64,000 nt of DNA from CAZKRU01 sp964555235 (GTDB lineage Bacteria > Verrucomicrobiota > Verrucomicrobiia > Methylacidiphilales > CAMAQI01): the NCBI GenBank assembly GCA_964555235.1, contig CAZKRU010000011.1, positions 1 to 64,000 of the forward strand, given 5' to 3'. Shown in pieces: positions 60,079-64,000 of the stretch. How positions within the stretch are numbered: the first letter of the stretch is position 1; each line of letters starts with the position of its first letter. The position numbers and the translations under genes were made by a program. The notes beneath the pieces were generated by a model. That model saw nothing but the letters and a program-made list of their open reading frames with translations, was not told the DNA's origin and did no database searches.

Positions 60079-61075
60079 GGTAAGCCTTGATTTCCGAAAT
60101 AATATGCGGGTTCACCTGTTGTAAAATCGCTTCACGCGCAACACGGATGGCATTTTTAATCGCCTTTGGCGTGGAGGAACCGTGCGCAATAATACAAATT
60201 CCGTTCACTCCCAAAAGGAGCGAGCCCCCGTATTCTTCGTAATTCGTTTTGCGGCGGATCGCTTGAAATGCCCCTTGAGCCAGCCAAGCGCCAATCATTC
60301 GCAGAGGGCTCCGCTTCAATTCGTGCTTGAGCCAATGAAAAATTGCATTCGCGATACTCTCCGAAGTCTTCAACACTACATTTCCGGTGAACCCATCGCA
60401 AACAACAACTTCCACCGGATTTTCAAAAAGATCATGCCCCTCGACATTCCCCGCAAAATGAATCGGCGCACTGGTGAGATATTTGAACGCTTCCTTCGTG
60501 AGCTCGTTCCCTTTGGCATCTTCTGTCCCAATACTCATCAGACCGACGCGCGGTTTTTTAAAACCGAGCACCTCTCGCGAATAAACACTTCCCATGATTG
60601 CATACTCGACCAGGTTGAGGGCCCGCGTATCGATATTGGCACCGGAATCAATCAGCACGAAAAGATTCTTCTCCGTCGGCATGACCGTCGCAATTCCAGG
60701 ACGATCGACCCCGGGCAACGTTCGTAATTTAATCGCCGTCGCCGCCACGGCCGCCCCGGTGTGACCGGCCGAGACAATCGCATCGGCCGCACCATCCTTG
60801 ACCAACTCGACCGCACGGGAAATGGAAGAATCCTTCTTACGTCGAATCCCCTCGACCGCGCCATCGCTCATCTCCACGACTTGGGAAGCATGACGAATTT
60901 CAAAGCGCGACGAGAATTCGGAAGCGTTGTGCTTTTTGAGTTCCGCGACAATACGCGACTCATCCCCAACAAGATATAAGTACACGTCGGGGTATTCGCG
61001 AAGCGCTTGAATTGCGCCAGCAATCAGGTTGGCGGGGGCCAAGTCCCCGCCCATCGCGTCCAACGCGATTTTCAT
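60059..61075 (-). CDS. plsX: Phosphate acyltransferase PlsX
   Basis: 338 residues. MKIALDAMGGDLAPANLIAG at the start, SAGHTGAAVAATAIKLRTLP near 101-120 and DSGANIDTRALNLVEYAIMG near 144-163 are family signatures. Makes acyl-phosphate from acyl-ACP for phospholipid synthesis. Starts eight bases after rpmF and overlaps fabH. Confidence 0.97.
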   Translation of the reverse strand: MKIALDAMGGDLAPANLIAGAIQALREYPDVYLYLVGDESRIVAELKKHNASEFSSRFEIRHASQVVEMSDGAVEGIRRKKDSSISRAVELVKDGAADAIVSAGHTGAAVAATAIKLRTLPGVDRPGIATVMPTEKNLFVLIDSGANIDTRALNLVEYAIMGSVYSREVLGFKKPRVGLMSIGTEDAKGNELTKEAFKYLTSAPIHFAGNVEGHDLFENPVEVVVCDGFTGNVVLKTSESIANAIFHWLKHELKRSPLRMIGAWLAQGAFQAIRRKTNYEEYGGSLLLGVNGICIIAHGSSTPKAIKNAIRVAREAILQQVNPHIISEIKAYHERAAA

Positions 61076-61083
61076 TCCAGCTT

Positions 61084-61266
61084 TTATTCAGCGGTCTTGC
61101 TGATCACCTGACGACCCTTGTAGGTCCCAGTCTTCGGGTCCACACAGTGGCCGTGATGACGGTTCCCGGTCTTCGGGTCGACATAAAGCGTCGGTGACTT
61201 CCAGGCATTGGCGCTCTTGCGGATTCGCAGGCGCATCTTTGACGTGCGGCGTTTAGGAACTCCCAT
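61084..61266 (-). CDS. rpmF: Ribosomal protein bL32
   Basis: 60 residues from the ATG at 61266 (MGVPKRRTSKMRLRIRKSAN); AGGAG lies just upstream. The SPTLYVDPKTGNRHHGHCVD segment is typical of L32. It retains one Cys, so it is probably the non-zinc form. Four bases separate it from yceD. Confidence 0.95.
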   Translation of the reverse strand: MGVPKRRTSKMRLRIRKSANAWKSPTLYVDPKTGNRHHGHCVDPKTGTYKGRQVISKTAE

Positions 61267-61270
61267 ACAA

Positions 61271-61729
61271 CTACTCCTTCTTCTCTTTCCAGTTTTCCAA
61301 GACCTGCCAAGCACCGAGGCTTTCCATCTTCCGTTCCGGGGGCTTCCCGGGGATTTCTCCCGAGAGCGGACACCGGTTCTCCGGATCCAAGACACAAGCG
61401 GGCGCAAATGGCAGACCGAGCAGAATATCTTCCCGAAGGGGAGACGTCAAGTCGATGGATTCAGGGAATGGCGCATCGACCAAAAGCTCAAAATTCTTCG
61501 ATTCGACCTCCCACGGCATCCAATCCCCGCACCGACCACACCGGACTTGCACTTTGGTTTGAGTCGCACCCCGGATTTCAATCAGGGCTTCATGCTTAAA
61601 AATCGTCAAATCATACGCAATCGGAGCATCCTGCCGGACAAGATCATCCTGAATATCAAGCACTTCCGCAGGGAGCGATCCTTTTAAAGCGGAATCACCC
61701 TCGGGAATTTTATCCGGTTGCAGCTTCAT
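61271..61729 (-). CDS. yceD: YceD/DUF177 protein
   Basis: 152 residues. The family core is VQVRCGRCGDWMPWEVESKN near 60-79, with the CxRC pair, and the C-terminal DLTSPLREDILLGLPFAPAC then CPLSGE segment. YceD homologues link to 23S rRNA handling or L32 expression in other bacteria. First gene of the yceD-rpmF-plsX-fabH unit. Confidence 0.88.
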   Translation of the reverse strand: MKLQPDKIPEGDSALKGSLPAEVLDIQDDLVRQDAPIAYDLTIFKHEALIEIRGATQTKVQVRCGRCGDWMPWEVESKNFELLVDAPFPESIDLTSPLREDILLGLPFAPACVLDPENRCPLSGEIPGKPPERKMESLGAWQVLENWKEKKE

Positions 61730-61782
61730 GAGAAATTCATTGAAGCAGGTCCCCGAGTCAGCGGCAAGCTAACAGCAATCCG

Positions 61783-61890
61783 ATTTTTCGCGCGGAAAAC
61801 CTTTCTGAAAGAAAAAGACTTTCCCGCCGGAGGCGTGATTGGTTTGGCGCGGGGGCGAAGGTGGGCACAATCGCAGAGGATTGAATTCCA
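61783..61890. repeat. Dispersed intergenic repeat B, copy 2
   Basis: The reverse complement of 36521-36622 in order: CTTTCTGAAAG, GCCGGAGGCGTGATTGG, TTTGGCGCGGGGGCGAAGG. A word repeat (GCGCTCTCAGCGAACTTCGC) follows at 61918-61937. It fills the gap between yceD and the ftsB-like gene. Confidence 0.65.
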
Positions 61891-61958
61891 AATTAAAAAC
61901 TAAGCAGATTTTCTCGGCGCTCTCAGCGAACTTCGCGCGAAAAAATCCGCTAGGCGGT

Positions 61959-62336
61959 TTACCGACGTATTTGCGCAGTGGCCGGATCTTTGTAGGAATC
62001 AAAGCGAAAAATCGTTTCGCCCGGTTTTCCAAGATTCAAGGTATCCCGCGCGACTCGTTCGACGTAATCAGGATTGGTGCGAATGAGATCGTATTCCGTT
62101 TTGTTTTTCTGATACGTCGCAATTTCCAATGCCGTCTTCGCTTCGCTCTCGCGCTTTGCTTCCTGCAGGCGTTGCATGGTGCGAATCACTGGAAGAAAGA
62201 GCGTAAAGATGGCTGCAAAAATCGTGACGAAGAAGGCGATCCGGGCGATTTTCGCCAGGTGCTTCCAAACATTCGATCCGACTTTTGGTCGGAGCGGGAT
62301 GCTTGAGGGATCAAATAATTTAGAGTGTCCCGCCAT
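61959..62336 (-). CDS. FtsB/DivIC-like septum protein
   Basis: About 125 residues from the ATG at 62336 (MAGHSKLFDPSSIP); 62348 is an alternative. One membrane helix (IAFFVTIFAAIFTLFLPVI, near 34-52) followed by a coiled coil (RTMQRLQEAKRESEAKTALE) and an NPDYVERVARDTLNLGKPGE end, the usual FtsB/DivIC pattern. Overlaps the eno 3' end by 17 bp, the common eno-ftsB linkage. Confidence 0.82.
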   Translation of the reverse strand: MAGHSKLFDPSSIPLRPKVGSNVWKHLAKIARIAFFVTIFAAIFTLFLPVIRTMQRLQEAKRESEAKTALEIATYQKNKTEYDLIRTNPDYVERVARDTLNLGKPGETIFRFDSYKDPATAQIRR

Positions 62337-63597
62337 AGACGGCGCCACGACCCAACTCTTCTTCGATGCGCAAGAGGCGATTGTACTTCGCCAAGCGATC
62401 CGAACGTGAGAAGGACCCTGTTTTAATCTGACCGACGTTTAGAGCAACGGCGATATCAGCAATCGTGCTGTCTTCACTCTCCCCTGAGCGATGGCTCAAG
62501 ATCGACGTGTAGCCTGCGCGTTTCGCCAATTCCACCGCATCAAAAGTTTCTGTCAAAGTCCCGATCTGATTGACCTTCACGAGAATCGAATTCCCAACCC
62601 CCTGATCAATTCCTTTTTGGAGGAAATCGACATTCGTCACAAAGAGATCGTCACCGACCAGCTGGGTCGTCTTCCCCATTGCATCCGTGAGAACTTTCCA
62701 TCCGGTCCAATCATTTTCCGCCGTTCCATCTTCAATGGAGATAATCGGGAACCGTTTCGCGAGCTCTTTGTAATAACTCACGAGCTCCGTCGCCGTGAGA
62801 CGTCGTTGATCGGACTTCTTAAAAACGTATATTTTCTTCGTCTTATCGAAGAACTCGCTGCTCGCCACGTCCAGCGCAATGAAAATATCCTTACCGAGCT
62901 TATACCCAGCCTTCTTCACCGCTTGCGCAATCACTTCGAGCGCGTCTTCGGCTGATTTCAATCCCGGCGCAAATCCCCCCTCGTCTCCAACCGCCGTGCT
63001 GAGACCACGCTCCTTGAGAACTCCCTTGAGCGCGTGGAACGTTTCCACTCCGTAACGCATCGCTTCACTGAAAGTCGGCGCTCCTTTTGGAACGATCATG
63101 AACTCTTGAAAATCAATCGGAGCATCCGAGTGCGCACCCCCGTTGATGATGTTCGCGAGCGGAACCGGAAGCGTTCTCGCATTGGTTCCACCGAGATATC
63201 GGTAGAGTGGAAGATCGAGCGCATCGGCCGCCGCGTGAGCCACCGCCATCGAAACTCCGAGCAGCGCATTCGCGCCCAATTTGTTTTTGTTCGCAGTACC
63301 ATCCAACTTCAGCATCGTCTGATCGATGCCAAGCTGATCGACGGCATCCATCCCAATGAGCGCAGGAGTGATAAACTTGTGAACGTTCTGAACCGCTTTG
63401 AGAACCCCCTTACCAAGATACTTCGTCTTGTCGCCGTCCCGAAGCTCCAACGCTTCGTGCTCTCCCGTGCTGGCTCCCGAAGGAACAATCGCGCGACCAC
63501 GAGCACCACATTCCAAATGAACTTCCGCCTCGAGAGTCGGGTTCCCACGGGAATCAAAAACTTGTCGGGCAATTACTTTACGGATGGTCGTGCTCAT
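62320..63597 (-). CDS. eno: Enolase
   Basis: 425 residues. RQVFDSRGNPTLEAEVHLEC near 11-30, VGDEGGFAPGLKSAEDALEV near 202-221, SIEDGTAENDW, QLVGDDLFVTN near 309-319 and LSHRSGESEDSTIADIAVAL near 364-383 give the metal and catalytic residues. Converts 2-phosphoglycerate to phosphoenolpyruvate. Followed by an overlapping ftsB-like gene. Confidence 0.98.
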   Translation of the reverse strand: MSTTIRKVIARQVFDSRGNPTLEAEVHLECGARGRAIVPSGASTGEHEALELRDGDKTKYLGKGVLKAVQNVHKFITPALIGMDAVDQLGIDQTMLKLDGTANKNKLGANALLGVSMAVAHAAADALDLPLYRYLGGTNARTLPVPLANIINGGAHSDAPIDFQEFMIVPKGAPTFSEAMRYGVETFHALKGVLKERGLSTAVGDEGGFAPGLKSAEDALEVIAQAVKKAGYKLGKDIFIALDVASSEFFDKTKKIYVFKKSDQRRLTATELVSYYKELAKRFPIISIEDGTAENDWTGWKVLTDAMGKTTQLVGDDLFVTNVDFLQKGIDQGVGNSILVKVNQIGTLTETFDAVELAKRAGYTSILSHRSGESEDSTIADIAVALNVGQIKTGSFSRSDRLAKYNRLLRIEEELGRGAVYGGTL

Positions 63598-63639
63598 GGA
63601 AGTACTTGGTTTGTATCAGGTTCTATTGTTTTTTCAATG

Positions 63640-64000
63640 CTATTTATAACTCTCGATCAATTCAATTTTAAGCGAACGGGTCCCCTCTCCATCTTCTCTT
63701 GAGACTTCAATGACATCGCCAATCTTATGATTCAAAAGCGATTTGGCCAAAGCGGTCAGATAAGAGAGAATTCCCTCTGTCGGCTCACTATCCCAAGCGC
63801 CTAAGATCGTATAGGTTTGCTTTTGTCCTGACGCTGTATCGATTACCGTCACTTTCGTTCCGATATTGACCTGCGACGTATCCACGTTAGCAAAATCCGT
63901 TCCACGCGCGCGCATCAACATCGATTCAAGCTCGGACTTGCGACGCATCAGAATCGTCTGCATCTCCTTCGCCGATTTGAATTCGTGATTCTCACGCAAA
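63640..64000 (-). CDS. GreA/GreB-like transcript cleavage factor, C-terminal part
   Basis: The frame is open to the window edge; 120 residues are visible. LRENHEFKSAKEMQTILMRR matches the second helix of the GreA coiled coil (usual ENAEYxAAKExQ). GTKVTVIDTASGQKQTYTIL and GILSYLTALAKSLLNHKIGD then VIEVSREDGEGTRSLKIELI form the FKBP-like C-terminal domain. It probably rescues backtracked RNA polymerase. Whether an extra N-terminal domain is present lies outside the window. Confidence 0.85.
   Translation of the reverse strand, partial: LRENHEFKSAKEMQTILMRRKSELESMLMRARGTDFANVDTSQVNIGTKVTVIDTASGQKQTYTILGAWDSEPTEGILSYLTALAKSLLNHKIGDVIEVSREDGEGTRSLKIELIESYK

Noticed and set aside
61718..61903. 61-codon plus-strand open frame
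   Set aside because: It covers repeat B and the 5' end of yceD in antisense. The peptide similarity to the other copy is explained by the DNA repeat.

Overview
The window reads as a draft-genome scaffold from a Gram-negative bacterium of the PVC superphylum, most likely a Verrucomicrobiota member with roughly balanced base composition. The taxonomic call is inference. It rests on the overall look of the housekeeping genes, a TTG-started S21 gene, a dnaK-groES-groEL cluster, a GreA-like factor, and a dense set of intergenic palindromes beginning GGTAGGGCG. A run of 100 N at 31718-31817 shows that the sequence is a scaffold, not a finished chromosome. I see no rRNA, complete tRNA, CRISPR array, transposase or prophage.

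Layout. 1-8.7 kb: end of a solute-binding protein gene, purD with an S41-like pseudoprotease, htpG, a two-gene nucleotidyltransferase pair, rpsU and tkt. 8.7-17.4 kb: a PIN toxin-antitoxin pair, a secreted hypothetical protein, groEL-groES-dnaK, two small unknown genes and a second PIN pair. 17.4-23.7 kb: ten tightly packed genes on the minus strand, led by a GbsR/MarR-type regulator and ending in an MBOAT-type acyltransferase; this is the best candidate for an undescribed system. 23.9-28.9 kb: a divergent cluster with an ABC exporter, an SMR transporter, an LtaS-like sulfatase-fold enzyme, a YcgQ/DUF1980 protein and a small membrane protein. 29-39 kb: two family 9 glycosyltransferases, a sigma28-type promoter and flagellin gene split by the gap, a LuxE-like ligase, der, rsmH, a MazG-like pyrophosphohydrolase and GDP-fucose synthesis (gmd, fcl). 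39-48 kb: a solute-binding-like protein, murJ, larB, a TauE-type exporter, a heparinase II/III-like protein, a ferredoxin and a LysR regulator. 48-54 kb: an orphan hicB with a truncated hicA, an epimerase, an OmpA-like protein, recA, a metallophosphoesterase, a third PIN pair and a frameshifted membrane gene. 54-64 kb: a HEAT-repeat protein, rlmN, a secreted archaemetzincin, and yceD-rpmF-plsX-fabH, ftsB-like, eno and greA-like genes.

Working together: protein folding (htpG, groEL/ES, dnaK), envelope building (GT9 pair, gmd/fcl, murJ, LtaS-like, OmpA-like), and phospholipid synthesis (plsX, fabH) dominate the stable part. Interspersed are several toxin-antitoxin-type loci, some decayed, and at least five families of dispersed intergenic repeats. 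One repeat family supplies stop codons or C-terminal tails to neighbouring genes. Several regulator and antitoxin genes appear to have promoters so close to the start codon that their mRNAs should be leaderless.
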